Assembly: GCA_017993235.1 (NCBI GenBank)
Contig: JAGONC010000021.1
Span: 1 to 59,226, forward strand
Reading direction: 5' to 3'
DNA length: 59,226 bases
From: Lentimicrobiaceae bacterium
GTDB lineage: Bacteria; Bacteroidota; Bacteroidia; Bacteroidales; JAGONC01
Shown here: piece after piece, positions 27,324 through 36,173 of the stretch
Layout: the number at the start of each line of letters is the position of its first letter
Position numbering within the stretch: position 1 is the first letter of the stretch
Translations under genes and position numbers: made by a program
The notes under the pieces: model-generated
Told to the model about the DNA's origin: nothing
Database searches by the model: none
Seen by the model: only the letters and a program-made list of their open reading frames with translations

Positions 27324-27596
27324 TTATTTCTGATTATTTTTTAAATCAAGGTGTTTCTGGTAACGACTCTTGAATTTGTCGACGCGGCCGGCAGTGTCGA
27401 CCAGTTTCATTTTTCCTGTAAAGAACGGATGAGATGTATGGGAGATCTCCAGTTTGATCAGGGGGTATTCCTTCCCGTCTTCCCAGACAACGGTTTCTTT
27501 GGTTTTGGCAGTTGAATGTGACAGAAAAGCGTAACCGTTCGACATGTCTTTAAAAACAACCAGCCGGTAATCTTTCGGGTGAATATCTTTTTTCAT
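27324..27596 (-). CDS. rpmE2: 50S ribosomal protein L31, type B
   Basis: This 90-residue protein starts [24 protein letters not shown] and contains [20 protein letters not shown] and a [14 protein letters not shown] end, the standard type B L31 pattern. It has no cysteine, so it is the zinc-independent (C-minus) form. A perfect -7 box (TATCTTTG, minus strand, 27656-27649) lies 53 bases before the ATG, and an intrinsic terminator follows, so the gene is probably monocistronic. Confidence 0.96.
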   Translation of the reverse strand: MKKDIHPKDYRLVVFKDMSNGYAFLSHSTAKTKETVVWEDGKEYPLIKLEISHTSHPFFTGKMKLVDTAGRVDKFKSRYQKHLDLKNNQK

Positions 27597-27648
27597 TCGG
27601 ATGTTACCTTTAAATCGTTACTAAACTTTCGTTTAAAAATTCGGAGTG

Positions 27649-27656
27649 CAAAGATA
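27649..27656 (-). promoter_or_regulatory. -7 box of rpmE2
   Basis: On the minus strand the octamer reads TATCTTTG followed by C, an exact TAnnTTTG match. No TTG was found at the usual distance upstream. Confidence 0.5.
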
Positions 27657-27693
27657 TGAAAATTCCCAATAGGAGAATAAAACAGAAAAATAT

Positions 27694-28773
27694 TTATTTT
27701 ATGCGGTTTTGAATTAAAAATTCCATGGTATCGATACCGTCCGCAAAATCAAACAGGGATGGTCGCTGGGCACTGCCAAAAGGAATTCGCTGATCGATCG
27801 CCGGATCTTTCGAAACGATGCACTGGATCTTATCCCTTTTGTTCCCGAGCAATTCGTTGACTTCTTCGACTGTGTCATACTCTGTAAAATGAATGACAGC
27901 CAGCGGAGAGTGGAAGGATGGATCCTTTTTGATCAGGATCATTCCAAGATCGAGATAGGGAAGATAGCTAACGATAAAAATCGATTTATGGTAATCATAA
28001 TTATTCCTGTACTTATGGTGATCCATCACATAGCTGAAGGGTATCCAGGCAGACGACAGGTCCTGGATGGGGTAGTTTGCGGGGAGGAACAGCCTGGATA
28101 CATTCCTGCAGCCACGGCCGAAGTAGCTAAAGACGTCCCTGCCCAGAGCTTCCAGTTCGGTAGGAGTTTCCGTACCGTTCAGAACAGCCACGCTATTCCT
28201 GTGACGACGAATGATATGAGGATATTTGCCAAAATAAAACTCAAAATACCTTGAGGTATTGTCACTGCCGGTTGCTATGACTGCATTGAACCGGGAAAGC
28301 ATACCATCGGTAAAGGTTACCTGGTCCTGTATTCCACGGTGCCATCCGGCCATGATTTGCGAAAGGGCCGGTAAAAGGTGTTTATCTTCTGAGGAGAGTT
28401 TGCCCAGGAACCGGTTGCCCGACAGTACCACGCAGAAGAAATCGTGAAATCCGACCAGAGGCACATTGCCTGCCATGATGACAGCGATGGTTGCCGGAAG
28501 TTCCGTATCTTTGATCCGCGGGCTGTAGGTTTGTGTAAAAAAACCGACCTCTGGATCCTTCAGGCTGCCGGCGATCGCCTGGAGTGACTCAAGGATATGG
28601 GGTAGGATGAACCAGGGATTGCTGGCCATAGCAGCCCGGATTGCGCCGGTGAGGATGCGGTCTTCAGTACTGGATTCGGGCAGGTCAGGCGGCTCGGTGG
28701 TGACGCCCCGGACATAGGAGTCCAGGAAGTGCCCCAGTTCAATAAAAGCCTGTGCCCGTTCGTTGATGTTCAT
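27694..28773 (-). CDS. Acyl-CoA reductase, LuxC-like
   Basis: The 359-residue protein matches the LuxC-type long-chain fatty acyl-CoA reductase family: IAVIMAGNVPLVGFHDFFCV (cofactor-binding start), FNAVIATGSDNTSRYFEFYF, RRHRNSVAVLNGTE, the cysteine-containing FGRGCRNVSRLF where the thioester Cys is expected, and SPLAVIHFTEY. It would reduce acyl-CoA to aldehyde with NADPH. No LuxE or luciferase genes are present, so bioluminescence is not implied; lone copies are common in Bacteroidota. It is divergent from the unknown exported protein at 28864. Confidence 0.85.
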   Translation of the reverse strand: MNINERAQAFIELGHFLDSYVRGVTTEPPDLPESSTEDRILTGAIRAAMASNPWFILPHILESLQAIAGSLKDPEVGFFTQTYSPRIKDTELPATIAVIMAGNVPLVGFHDFFCVVLSGNRFLGKLSSEDKHLLPALSQIMAGWHRGIQDQVTFTDGMLSRFNAVIATGSDNTSRYFEFYFGKYPHIIRRHRNSVAVLNGTETPTELEALGRDVFSYFGRGCRNVSRLFLPANYPIQDLSSAWIPFSYVMDHHKYRNNYDYHKSIFIVSYLPYLDLGMILIKKDPSFHSPLAVIHFTEYDTVEEVNELLGNKRDKIQCIVSKDPAIDQRIPFGSAQRPSLFDFADGIDTMEFLIQNRIK

Positions 28774-28863
28774 AAAGAGTAACTCCGCAATCAGTCAAAT
28801 TATTCGGATACAAAAATAAAGAATTATGGACCTCGTTATACCAGAGGAGAGTGGATATCGGAT

Positions 28864-29853
28864 ATGAAACGACTGACTGTCCCTATTCTTGTTTGCTGGA
28901 TCGCCGGGATTGCCGCTGCAGGTAACGGTGAACCAGTCTGTCAGGCTGAAGGCGGATCCGTATATGATTCTGTTCTGCAGTCAGTGGAGAAAGAGATGGT
29001 TCCGTTTGCGCACCGGATTCTCTACGGGGAATCGGATTCTGTCCGTCTGGAGGCCTGCAGGGATTTTATGCGGATGATGCAGGCAGCAATACAACGGGAG
29101 GGCTCTTTCCATTACCGGTTCGATTCCCTGGTGACTATCAGCAGGCTTTATGCCCCTGACAGCAGTTTCAGGATCTTTACCTGGAACCTGCCAAGGGATA
29201 ACGGAACTTATCTTTATTCAGGTCTGATCCAGGGCAAGGATGCCCATAGTACTTCATTCCTTCTTTCCGACGCGTCGGACAGCCTGGATGACCTTGAATA
29301 CCGGATCACGGGCCACCAGCAATGGCCGGGAGCGCACTATTATCAGATCATCCTTAACGAATCATCCGGAAAAACGTACTACACGTTACTGGGATGGGAC
29401 GGACACACACGGTCGATCACGCGAAAAGTCATTGAAATTCTGACATTTGATCGGGAGGGAAATCCTGTTTTCGGTGCTCCTGTTTTTCCGGATTACCGCA
29501 AGGGAGAGCAGGCACGGGTGATCTTTGAATATTCTTCCCATGCGACCATGTCGCTTAAATACGACCTTCAGCGCTATACGGTACAGACAAATAGAAACCG
29601 CTACCGGCCAAAATACCGATCCCTGAGCACCCGGATGATCGTTTTTGACCATCTTGAACCCCTGGATCCATCGCTTACAGGTCAGTACAGTTTTTACGTC
29701 CCGGTCGGGAACATTTTCGACGCATTCATCTTCAGGGATGGATGCTGGAGGTTCCATGGAGACGTGGACGCGCGGAATCCTGAGACCGATGACCGCCAGG
29801 ATCCCGATAAGCCTATTGAGTATGAACTTTTTCCTCCCGGACAAAAGAAATGA
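28864..29853 (+). CDS. Exported protein of unknown function
   Basis: The 329-residue protein has a signal peptide (about 1-19) and no domain I recognise. Visible patterns are YAPDSSFRIFTWNLPRDNGT, YYTLLGWDGHTRSI, FEYSSHATMSLKYD, MIVFDHLEPLDPSLTGQYSF and a terminal RDGCWRFHGDVDARNPETDD. The Trp/Tyr-rich beta pattern suggests a single all-beta domain in the periplasm. It ends about 130 bases upstream of serC but is separated from it by a -7 box, so it is probably a separate unit. Confidence 0.75.
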   Translation: MKRLTVPILVCWIAGIAAAGNGEPVCQAEGGSVYDSVLQSVEKEMVPFAHRILYGESDSVRLEACRDFMRMMQAAIQREGSFHYRFDSLVTISRLYAPDSSFRIFTWNLPRDNGTYLYSGLIQGKDAHSTSFLLSDASDSLDDLEYRITGHQQWPGAHYYQIILNESSGKTYYTLLGWDGHTRSITRKVIEILTFDREGNPVFGAPVFPDYRKGEQARVIFEYSSHATMSLKYDLQRYTVQTNRNRYRPKYRSLSTRMIVFDHLEPLDPSLTGQYSFYVPVGNIFDAFIFRDGCWRFHGDVDARNPETDDRQDPDKPIEYELFPPGQKK

Positions 29854-29922
29854 ATCTTTTGCAGGGCTTATCGTTTCCAAAATTTCTTTTCCCGTTTTTC
29901 AATTACCTAATTATTAAAATTT

Positions 29923-29930
29923 TAACTTTG
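29923..29930 (+). promoter_or_regulatory. -7 box of the serC-serA operon
   Basis: TAACTTTG followed by C matches TAnnTTTG exactly, 56 bases before the serC ATG. A weak TTTC lies about 22 bases upstream in place of the -33 element. Confidence 0.5.
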
Positions 29931-29985
29931 CACAGAAGAATATTACGGAAACTATTCGAATAATATTACTTAAATTCAATTGATT

Positions 29986-31056
29986 ATGAAAAAACACAAT
30001 TTCAATGCAGGGCCATCCATTCTACCCCAGTTCACGTTGGAAAATACAGCTAAAGCAGTGGTGGATCTGAATGGAACCGGAATGTCGATCATGGAGATTT
30101 CGCATCGCAGTAAAGACTTTCAGGCAATCATCGATGAAGCCGTTGCACTTTTCAAAGAGTTACTGGACATACCCGAAGGATACTCCGTGTTGTTTCTCGG
30201 AGGAGGTGCCAGTCTGCAGTTTGCCATGGTGCCCTACAACTTTCTGAATACCAAAGCAGCCTATCTTAACACAGGTGAGTGGGCCTCGAAAGCGATCAAA
30301 GAGGCAAAGAATTTTGGGGAGGTGGAAGTGATTGCTTCCTCACAGGACAAGAACTTCAATTATATCCCGAAGGGTTTTATCATTCCAAAAGATGTTGATT
30401 ATTTTCATTTTACATCAAACAATACCATTTTCGGCACGGAGATCCGTAAAGATCCTGACAGTCCGGTTCCCCTGATCGCGGATATGTCATCCGACATCTT
30501 CAGCCGGCCGGTGGATATCAGCAAATATGCGATGATCTACGGTGGAGCGCAGAAGAACCTGGCTCCTGCAGGGGTGACCTTCGTCATCATAAAAAATGAC
30601 ATGGTCAGCCGGGTACAGAGGCCTGTTCCAACCATGCTGAAGTATCAGACACACATTGACAAAGGTTCGATGTTCAACACACCTCCCTGCGTCAACATTT
30701 ATGCAGCTCTTCAGACGCTCAAATGGCTTAAGGCCAATGGTGGTGTGAAAGAGATGCAAAAGAAAGACATCGAGAAAGCAGGATTACTTTATGCGGAGAT
30801 TGAACGGAATAAATTTTTCATCCCGACGATCCCCGATCCGCAGGATCGTTCGGTCATGAACGTCTGCTTTGTCATGAAGGATGAATACAAAGAACTGGAG
30901 CCCGCTTTCCAGCAGCTGGCCAGCTCAAGGGGAATGGTCGGCATCAAGGGTCACCGGTCGGTCGGCGGTTTCAGAGCGTCCCTGTATAACGCATTGCCGG
31001 TCGAAAGCGTCATGGCACTCATTGATGTAATGAAGGAATTTGAAAAGAACAATTGA
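29986..31056 (+). CDS. serC: Phosphoserine aminotransferase
   Basis: The enzyme converts 3-phosphohydroxypyruvate and glutamate to phosphoserine (second step of serine synthesis; also PLP synthesis). The 356-residue protein has the FNAGPSILP start, [31 protein letters not shown], and the PLP lysine Lys190 in [13 protein letters not shown]. The last part, [15 protein letters not shown], carries the substrate-binding Arg. I chose ATG 29986; a TTG two codons earlier is less likely. It is followed by serA with a 43-base gap. Confidence 0.96.
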   Translation: MKKHNFNAGPSILPQFTLENTAKAVVDLNGTGMSIMEISHRSKDFQAIIDEAVALFKELLDIPEGYSVLFLGGGASLQFAMVPYNFLNTKAAYLNTGEWASKAIKEAKNFGEVEVIASSQDKNFNYIPKGFIIPKDVDYFHFTSNNTIFGTEIRKDPDSPVPLIADMSSDIFSRPVDISKYAMIYGGAQKNLAPAGVTFVIIKNDMVSRVQRPVPTMLKYQTHIDKGSMFNTPPCVNIYAALQTLKWLKANGGVKEMQKKDIEKAGLLYAEIERNKFFIPTIPDPQDRSVMNVCFVMKDEYKELEPAFQQLASSRGMVGIKGHRSVGGFRASLYNALPVESVMALIDVMKEFEKNN

Positions 31057-31099
31057 TCACACGGGAGATTCATCCCGGTAACCAAAAAAATCATCAGAT

Positions 31100-32023
31100 A
31101 TGACAAAAGTATTAGTCGCAACGGAGAAACCTTTTGCAGCCATTGCTGTGAAAGGGATAAAAAAAATCGTTGAAGATGCAGGCTTTGAGTTCGGCCTGTT
31201 TGAAAAGTACACCGATAAGGGTGATTTTATAAAAGCTGTTGGTGACGCAGATGCACTGATCGTCAGAAGCGACATTGTCGACCGTGACATCATCTCATCA
31301 GCAGGTAAGCTGAAGATCGTGGTGCGGGCCGGGGCCGGATACGACAACCTGGATCTGAAGGCCGCGTCGGAAAAGAAGATCGTTGCCATGAACACACCCG
31401 GACAGAATTCCAATGCAGTGGCTGAACTGGTCATGGGCATGATGATCTATCACGCCAGAGGATGCTTCAGCGGCAAATCCGGTACGGAGTTGCTGGGCAA
31501 GACCCTTGGCCTGCATGCCTATGGCAATGTTGGCAAACGTGTTGCGGCCATTGCCAGGGGATTCGGTATGAAGGTATATGCCTATGATCCGTTCGTTCCG
31601 GCAGAAGAAATGGAAAAAGCAGGCGTCACTCCTGTCAAGGGCGTGGAAGAGCTCTACAAAAAATGCCAGTATATTTCCCTCCACATGCCGGCTAATGAAA
31701 AAACCAGGGGTTCGATCAACTATTCATTGCTGTCCCTTATGCCGGAGGGTGCTACGCTGGTGAATACGGCGAGAAAAGAGGTGATCGATGAAGTTGCCCT
31801 GGTCAAAATCTTCCAGGAAAGGAAAGATTTCAAATACCTGTCCGATATCACGCCGGACTGTGCTGCAGAAATTGCAAGCCAGTTTGAGGGTCGATACTAC
31901 TTTACCCCTAAAAAAATGGGAGCCCAGACAGCGGAGGCCAATATCAATGCCGGAATCGCTGCGGCTAACCAGATCGTGAAATTTTTCAAGACGGGGGATA
32001 CCACTTTCCAGCTCAACAAATAA
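31100..32023 (+). CDS. serA: D-3-phosphoglycerate dehydrogenase
   Basis: The first enzyme of serine synthesis oxidises 3-phosphoglycerate with NAD. The 307-residue protein has a D-isomer hydroxyacid dehydrogenase fold without the C-terminal ACT domain: VVRAGAGYDNLDLKAA, NSNAVAELVMGMM, nucleotide loop GLHAYGNVGKRVA, and VNTARKEVIDEVAL. The usual catalytic TPHxG-A-x-T segment reads TPKKMGAQTAEA, so the His position is Lys; I believe this is typical of the short Bacteroidota SerA branch rather than a defect. It is co-transcribed with serC and followed by a stem-loop at 32073. Confidence 0.92.
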   Translation: MTKVLVATEKPFAAIAVKGIKKIVEDAGFEFGLFEKYTDKGDFIKAVGDADALIVRSDIVDRDIISSAGKLKIVVRAGAGYDNLDLKAASEKKIVAMNTPGQNSNAVAELVMGMMIYHARGCFSGKSGTELLGKTLGLHAYGNVGKRVAAIARGFGMKVYAYDPFVPAEEMEKAGVTPVKGVEELYKKCQYISLHMPANEKTRGSINYSLLSLMPEGATLVNTARKEVIDEVALVKIFQERKDFKYLSDITPDCAAEIASQFEGRYYFTPKKMGAQTAEANINAGIAAANQIVKFFKTGDTTFQLNK

Positions 32024-32072
32024 CCTGGCTCCGGGAAAGAAAAATTTCTGTGATGATGTTTACATGATCCGC

Positions 32073-32113
32073 CGGGACGGGAAAGGTGCTTCATAGCATC
32101 TTTTCCCGTCCCG
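32073..32113 (+). terminator. GC-rich stem-loop after serA
   Basis: CGGGACGGGAAA (32073-32084) pairs perfectly with TTTCCCGTCCCG (32102-32113) around a 17-base loop. There is no proper T-run after it (TCTTAAAA), so it may be a partial terminator or an RNA-stability element. It argues against any start of the next gene at 32086. Confidence 0.55.
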
Positions 32114-32133
32114 TCTTAAAACCTGACGCCTGT

Positions 32134-32571
32134 ATGAACTCAGAAAAAAACAACAGAATGGAAAACGGAAATGATAATCTGACCACCTTTTTCAGATTCG
32201 AAGATCTGCGTGTGTACCATAAAGCCCTTGAGTACATCAACTGGGTGCATTCCATAGTCAGAAAATTTCCGGAGAAAGAAGGAGGTGGCATCACGAATAA
32301 ATTCACCCACGCGGCTGAATCCATTGCTCTTTCCATCGCCGAAGGATCGGCACGAAACAGGGTCCAGTTCGTCTTTTACCTGAAAGCGGCCAAAAGTTCA
32401 ATCAGGGAATGTGTGGTCTTTACCTCCATTGCCAGAAGCCTGGACTACCTTGACGATGACAGGGAACAGGAGTCACGCGAACACCTGATGGAGATGACAA
32501 AGATGGTAGGGGCGCTGATCGGTTCGCTGCAAAGGAATACTACAGCGGGGGAAAGGAATGAGAATGCGTGA
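32134..32571 (+). CDS. Four-helix bundle protein (23S rRNA intervening-sequence type)
   Basis: The 145-residue protein contains FRFEDLRVYHKALEYINWV, FTHAAESIALSIAEGSARN and FYLKAAKSSIRECVVF, which define the small four-helix family first seen inside 23S rRNA intervening sequences and now known as scattered single genes in Bacteroidota. Function is unknown. It interrupts the otherwise ordinary serA-DUF1015 neighbourhood and is flanked by a hairpin upstream and simple-sequence DNA downstream (32580-32640), which fits an inserted gene. The start could also be the ATG at 32158. Confidence 0.85.
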   Translation: MNSEKNNRMENGNDNLTTFFRFEDLRVYHKALEYINWVHSIVRKFPEKEGGGITNKFTHAAESIALSIAEGSARNRVQFVFYLKAAKSSIRECVVFTSIARSLDYLDDDREQESREHLMEMTKMVGALIGSLQRNTTAGERNENA

Positions 32572-32663
32572 AATGAAGGGGAAGGGTCATTCATAGTTAT
32601 TTATAGTTATTTGTTGTTATTTTGATTTGCAGATTGCTGATTGTTGTTAATTAATCATTTATT

Positions 32664-33911
32664 ATGGCAATATTAAGAGCTTTTAGAGGACTGAGACCTC
32701 CCAGGGAGATCGTTCAACAGCTTGCCTCAAGACCCTATGATGTGCTGGACTCGGAGGAGGCCAGAGAAGAGGCAAAGGGTAACCCGTACTCACTGTTACA
32801 CATCATCAAACCGGAAATTGATCTACCGGAAGACATTGACCACTACGCGCCGGAGGTTTATCATAGAGCGCTGGAAAATTTTAACCGGTTTCGGGCGAAT
32901 GGCTGGCTGGTCCCGGATCAGGGCAAACGCCTGTACATCTATGCACAAACCATGAACGGCAAAACCCAGTATGGATTGGTTGGCTGCGCCGCAGTAGAGG
33001 ATTACATGCAGGGAATTATCAAGAAACATGAGCTCACCCGACCGGATAAGGAAGAGGACCGGATGAAACATGTACGCATCAACAATGCGAACATGGAACC
33101 TGTTTTCTTCACCTATCCTCCTGTTAGAGAGATTGACCGGATCGTGGGCAAGTTCGTGAAAGAAAATGCACCCGAATTTGACTTTGTTGCCAGCGACGGT
33201 ATTGGTCACCAGTTCTGGGTGATAGCTGATGAGGTGCTGATCGGGCAGCTTACCGGGCTTTTCGAAAAGATCCCGTTCACCTATGTCGCTGACGGTCATC
33301 ACCGTACTGCAGCAGCAGCCCTTGTGGGAAATGAAAAAAGACTTGGCAATCCCCATCATAACGGAACCGAAGAATATAACTACTTTCTTGCGGTGCACTT
33401 CCCTGCCGACCAGCTGACCATCATCGACTATAACCGGCTTGTGAAGGATCTGAATGGACTGACCAGAGAGGAATTCCTCTCCAAACTGGAGACCTCCTTC
33501 CATGTTGAGAAAAAAGGAAAAGATACGTATAAACCCTCAGCTCTTCACCAGTTCAGCATGTACCTTGACGGTCACTGGTATTCGCTTGTGGCCAAACCGG
33601 GAACGTATGACGATACCGATCCCATCGGCGTGCTGGATGTGACCATCCTGTCGAAACAGCTGCTCGATCCGGTGCTCGGCATCAAAGATCTCCGCAGAGA
33701 CAAACGGATCGATTTTGTCGGTGGTATCCGGGGTCTCGGAGAACTGGCACGAAGGGTCGACAGTGGCGAAATGGCGGTCGCCTTTGCACTTTTTCCTGTG
33801 TCCATGAAGCAATTGATCGACATCGCCGATACGGGCAATATCATGCCACCCAAAACGACCTGGTTCGAGCCCAAGCTGAGAAGCGGGTTGGTGGTGCATC
33901 TGCTGGAATAA
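32664..33911 (+). CDS. DUF1015 family protein in serine-synthesis locus
   Basis: The 415-residue cytoplasmic protein matches DUF1015: LRPPREIVQQLASRPYDVL, NPYSLLHIIKPE, GLVGCAAVEDYMQGIIKKHE, and FTYVADGHHRTAAA (Asp210, His212, His213, Arg214). Location beside serC and serA is common for this family as I recall. The DGHHR motif resembles the nucleotide-dependent active site of ParB/SerK-type serine kinases, so a role acting on serine or phosphoserine is a reasonable hypothesis, not shown here. An octamer array and a small wHTH gene follow directly. Confidence 0.85.
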   Translation: MAILRAFRGLRPPREIVQQLASRPYDVLDSEEAREEAKGNPYSLLHIIKPEIDLPEDIDHYAPEVYHRALENFNRFRANGWLVPDQGKRLYIYAQTMNGKTQYGLVGCAAVEDYMQGIIKKHELTRPDKEEDRMKHVRINNANMEPVFFTYPPVREIDRIVGKFVKENAPEFDFVASDGIGHQFWVIADEVLIGQLTGLFEKIPFTYVADGHHRTAAAALVGNEKRLGNPHHNGTEEYNYFLAVHFPADQLTIIDYNRLVKDLNGLTREEFLSKLETSFHVEKKGKDTYKPSALHQFSMYLDGHWYSLVAKPGTYDDTDPIGVLDVTILSKQLLDPVLGIKDLRRDKRIDFVGGIRGLGELARRVDSGEMAVAFALFPVSMKQLIDIADTGNIMPPKTTWFEPKLRSGLVVHLLE

Positions 33912-33923
33912 GGCTGCATGGGA

Positions 33924-33977
33924 TTGTTAAATTGTTAAATTGTTAAATTGTTAAATTGTTAAATTGTTAAATTGTTA
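33924..33977 (+). repeat. TTGTTAAA tandem octamer, 6.75 copies
   Basis: Six perfect TTGTTAAA units and a partial seventh (TTGTTA) run from 33924 and end on the first base of the ATG of the small wHTH gene. Perfect short tandem arrays at this position can change length by slippage and so alter translation or promoter spacing. Confidence 0.9.
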
Positions 33978-34156
33978 TGGAAATAACGGAAGTTGTTATC
34001 AAGACCATCAGGGAAACCGGGAAACCGATGAAATCGGCTGAGATCGCTGAAAAGACCGGGATCGATAAAAAAGAGATCGACAAGGCCATTGGAAAACTGA
34101 AGAAGGAAGAAAAACTGGTTTCACCAAAAGTCTGTTACTACGACGTAAAGAAGTAG
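33977..34156 (+). CDS. Small winged-helix DNA-binding protein (59 aa)
   Basis: The open frame starts at an ATG directly after the octamer array and ends at TAG. The protein begins MEITEVVIKTI, then GKPMKSAEIAEKTGIDKKEI (helix-turn-helix), DKAIGKLKKEEKLV (recognition helix) and a beta-wing ending CYYDVKK. This is a minimal wHTH of the kind seen in small MarR/ArsR-like regulators. It follows DUF1015 on the same strand and could be in the serine operon. No partner domain or ligand site is present. High Lys content and clear codon structure support it as real. Confidence 0.75.
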   Translation: MEITEVVIKTIRETGKPMKSAEIAEKTGIDKKEIDKAIGKLKKEEKLVSPKVCYYDVKK

Positions 34157-34174
34157 GCTTGCTCCCTGTATGGT

Positions 34175-36037
34175 TTAAAAATCCAGGTAATTCTGGTAGA
34201 CGACCTGCAGGAACGATCTGCCCTGGCGGTTGATCCGTCCGGCATCGGATCTCAAATCATTGTTGTAGTAAGTATTGAGGTTGTTGACCCAGAAAAAATG
34301 CCCCTCGGGGACGATCCATCCGATCCCCTCCTCAAACGACACATAGGCAAACTCCTGAACGAAAGGATTGAGCAGGTTTTTACTCCAGAAAAAGTCAGTG
34401 TCATCGATATGCAATTGTGAAAGCAGCATGGAAGCCAAATCAACCTGTGATCCGATCCTGTCGATTTTGGTTCCCCTGTATTCCTCTTTGATTACATCCC
34501 CGTAAAATAACATGGGGATACGGTGATACTCAGGAGAATGATAATACCAGTTCTTCTGCGAAAAATGACTGTGATCGGCGATCAGGATGAACAGCGTGCT
34601 ATCGTACCAGGGCTGTCTGCGGGCTTCCCTGAAGTAATCCCCCAGGCAATGATCCGTGTAAAAGGCTGAATTCAGGTAATCGTTGATCACCTGTGAATAG
34701 CCCCAGTCCTTTTTGACGACCATCGGCATGTCAAAAGGTGAATGGGTGCTCAGGGTAAACAGCGAGGAGAAGAAAGGAGTCTTTTCCACGGCCAGATCCT
34801 CCAATTGTTCCTTCAATGTGAATTCATCATGGATACCCAGTTTGGCACGCGGAAAAGCAGGGTTGAAGTCGTAGATCTCCTTGATCCTCTGGAAACCATT
34901 ATAATATATGTAGCTCTTGATGTTGCCATAGATCAGCTGCCCGCCGAAATAGAATGATGTCGAATAACCCTGTTCCATCAGCCTGCGGGGTAAGCTGGGC
35001 AACTTATTGTACTTATCCGGCTGGACAGCAATGGAACTGATCGGGTGGGCGGGGAATCCTCCGAACAAGCATGCCATTCCCTGTTCTGATCTTGTACCGC
35101 TGGCATAGATCCGGGTAAAAAGGATACCGTCGTGTTGCAGTGAATCGAATGCCGGTGTGATCCCCGGATCGCCTCCCAGTGCCTGGATCAGGTCGGCCGA
35201 CCAGCTCTCAAGAAGGATCAGCACGATATTCGGGCGAGTCGTCGTCAGAAGATCCACCGTGGTATCCTTTTCGATACGGTAAAGCTCCTCAACGGATTTT
35301 TGGGCTTCATCAGGAGGATAATGCTTGAAGGGATTTTCTCCTTTGTACCGGTAGTTTTCCCTTGCGCTGGCAACAAGATTGAAAAACGAATTGGTCGCCG
35401 CCAGGTTGAGGATCTGGTGCGTGGAATAATAGGCCTGGCTTTGCATGATGGGGATCTCTCTGATCCCTCCACGCGCACCCAGAATCAACACAGGAGGTGT
35501 CAGGAAAAAGAATAAAATCGTAAAAACAAGGTTTCGCCTGATATGAATGACCGGTTTGAAGAAGAACCTGATATACAACCAGTAGATAAGGATCACTTGC
35601 AAAAGGAACAGGACAGACAGGATGAAAAATATTTTTGTCTCGGCAGTATTATAGATCTCAGAAGGATTCGACAGATATAGCAGAGCCTTGTAGGGCAATT
35701 TTGTCCGCCACTCAAAATAAATCCCATTTTCCGCAACAATAATCAGTGAATAGATCAGAACGATCAGGAGCGTATACCCTTTATGGATCCAGTTCAGCCA
35801 GGCGGGGCTGTAGAAAGACTGCACCACCAGGATCAGGAACGGAACGAACATCAGATAGCAGGTTGTAGCCATATCAAGGGGAAGGGCATGCCAGAAAGCA
35901 GCCAGAACATGCCAGAATCCTGCATTTTCCTCCACGATCAGGCCTGCGTTGTAGATCATAAAAACCGCCTTTCCAACAGCAAAGACCACCAGCCAGAAAA
36001 CAAACTGCATCAACAGGTTATAAAGGATTCTCTTCAT
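34175..36037 (-). CDS. LTA synthase-like membrane sulfatase-fold enzyme
   Basis: Five hydrophobic helices (about residues 7-205) anchor an extracytoplasmic sulfatase-fold domain (about 265-560). Thr315 in YASGTRSEQGMA occupies the nucleophile position of lipoteichoic acid synthases and phosphoglycerol transferases (SGTRxE motif). Metal-site segments NIVLILLESW, FTLSTHSPFDMP and LIADHSH are present. In Gram-negative Bacteroidota such proteins probably add phosphoglycerol or phosphoethanolamine to surface glycans or lipids; the substrate here is unknown. The gene ends close to the wHTH gene (convergent, 18 bases) and is divergent from yggS. Confidence 0.9.
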   Translation of the reverse strand: MKRILYNLLMQFVFWLVVFAVGKAVFMIYNAGLIVEENAGFWHVLAAFWHALPLDMATTCYLMFVPFLILVVQSFYSPAWLNWIHKGYTLLIVLIYSLIIVAENGIYFEWRTKLPYKALLYLSNPSEIYNTAETKIFFILSVLFLLQVILIYWLYIRFFFKPVIHIRRNLVFTILFFFLTPPVLILGARGGIREIPIMQSQAYYSTHQILNLAATNSFFNLVASARENYRYKGENPFKHYPPDEAQKSVEELYRIEKDTTVDLLTTTRPNIVLILLESWSADLIQALGGDPGITPAFDSLQHDGILFTRIYASGTRSEQGMACLFGGFPAHPISSIAVQPDKYNKLPSLPRRLMEQGYSTSFYFGGQLIYGNIKSYIYYNGFQRIKEIYDFNPAFPRAKLGIHDEFTLKEQLEDLAVEKTPFFSSLFTLSTHSPFDMPMVVKKDWGYSQVINDYLNSAFYTDHCLGDYFREARRQPWYDSTLFILIADHSHFSQKNWYYHSPEYHRIPMLFYGDVIKEEYRGTKIDRIGSQVDLASMLLSQLHIDDTDFFWSKNLLNPFVQEFAYVSFEEGIGWIVPEGHFFWVNNLNTYYNNDLRSDAGRINRQGRSFLQVVYQNYLDF

Positions 36038-36128
36038 GTTTGCGATGGGTAAGATGGAATAAAACGGTCGTAAAATTAGGAATTAATTGACAAATCATGG
36101 TAGACTGAATTCGGTTGGACAATTTATT

Positions 36129-36162
36129 CTAATTTTGCTCACTATCTAATTTTGCTCACTAC
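36129..36162 (+). promoter_or_regulatory. Tandemly duplicated -7 promoter element upstream of yggS
   Basis: The 17-mer CTAATTTTGCTCACTAT (36129-36145) is followed at once by a second copy differing only in the last base (36146-36162). Each contains TAATTTTGC, an exact TAnnTTTG box (36130 and 36147). Start sites would lie about 17 bases apart, the nearer about 15 bases before the ATG. Confidence 0.6.
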
Positions 36163-36173
36163 AAGAAGCGAAC

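Noticed and set aside
27694..28773. Bioluminescence operon suggested by a LuxC-like gene
   Set aside because: No luxA, luxB, luxD or luxE genes are present; lone LuxC-like reductases are common in Bacteroidota.
31890..31960. serA as a defective enzyme because the catalytic His position is Lys
   Set aside because: The TPKKMGAQTAEA segment appears to be usual for the short SerA branch of this phylum, and the gene is intact beside serC.
33924..33977. Possible CRISPR array (regular direct repeats)
   Set aside because: The unit is only 8 bases with no spacers; it is a simple tandem repeat. The GGCAGTAG arrays fail for the same reason.
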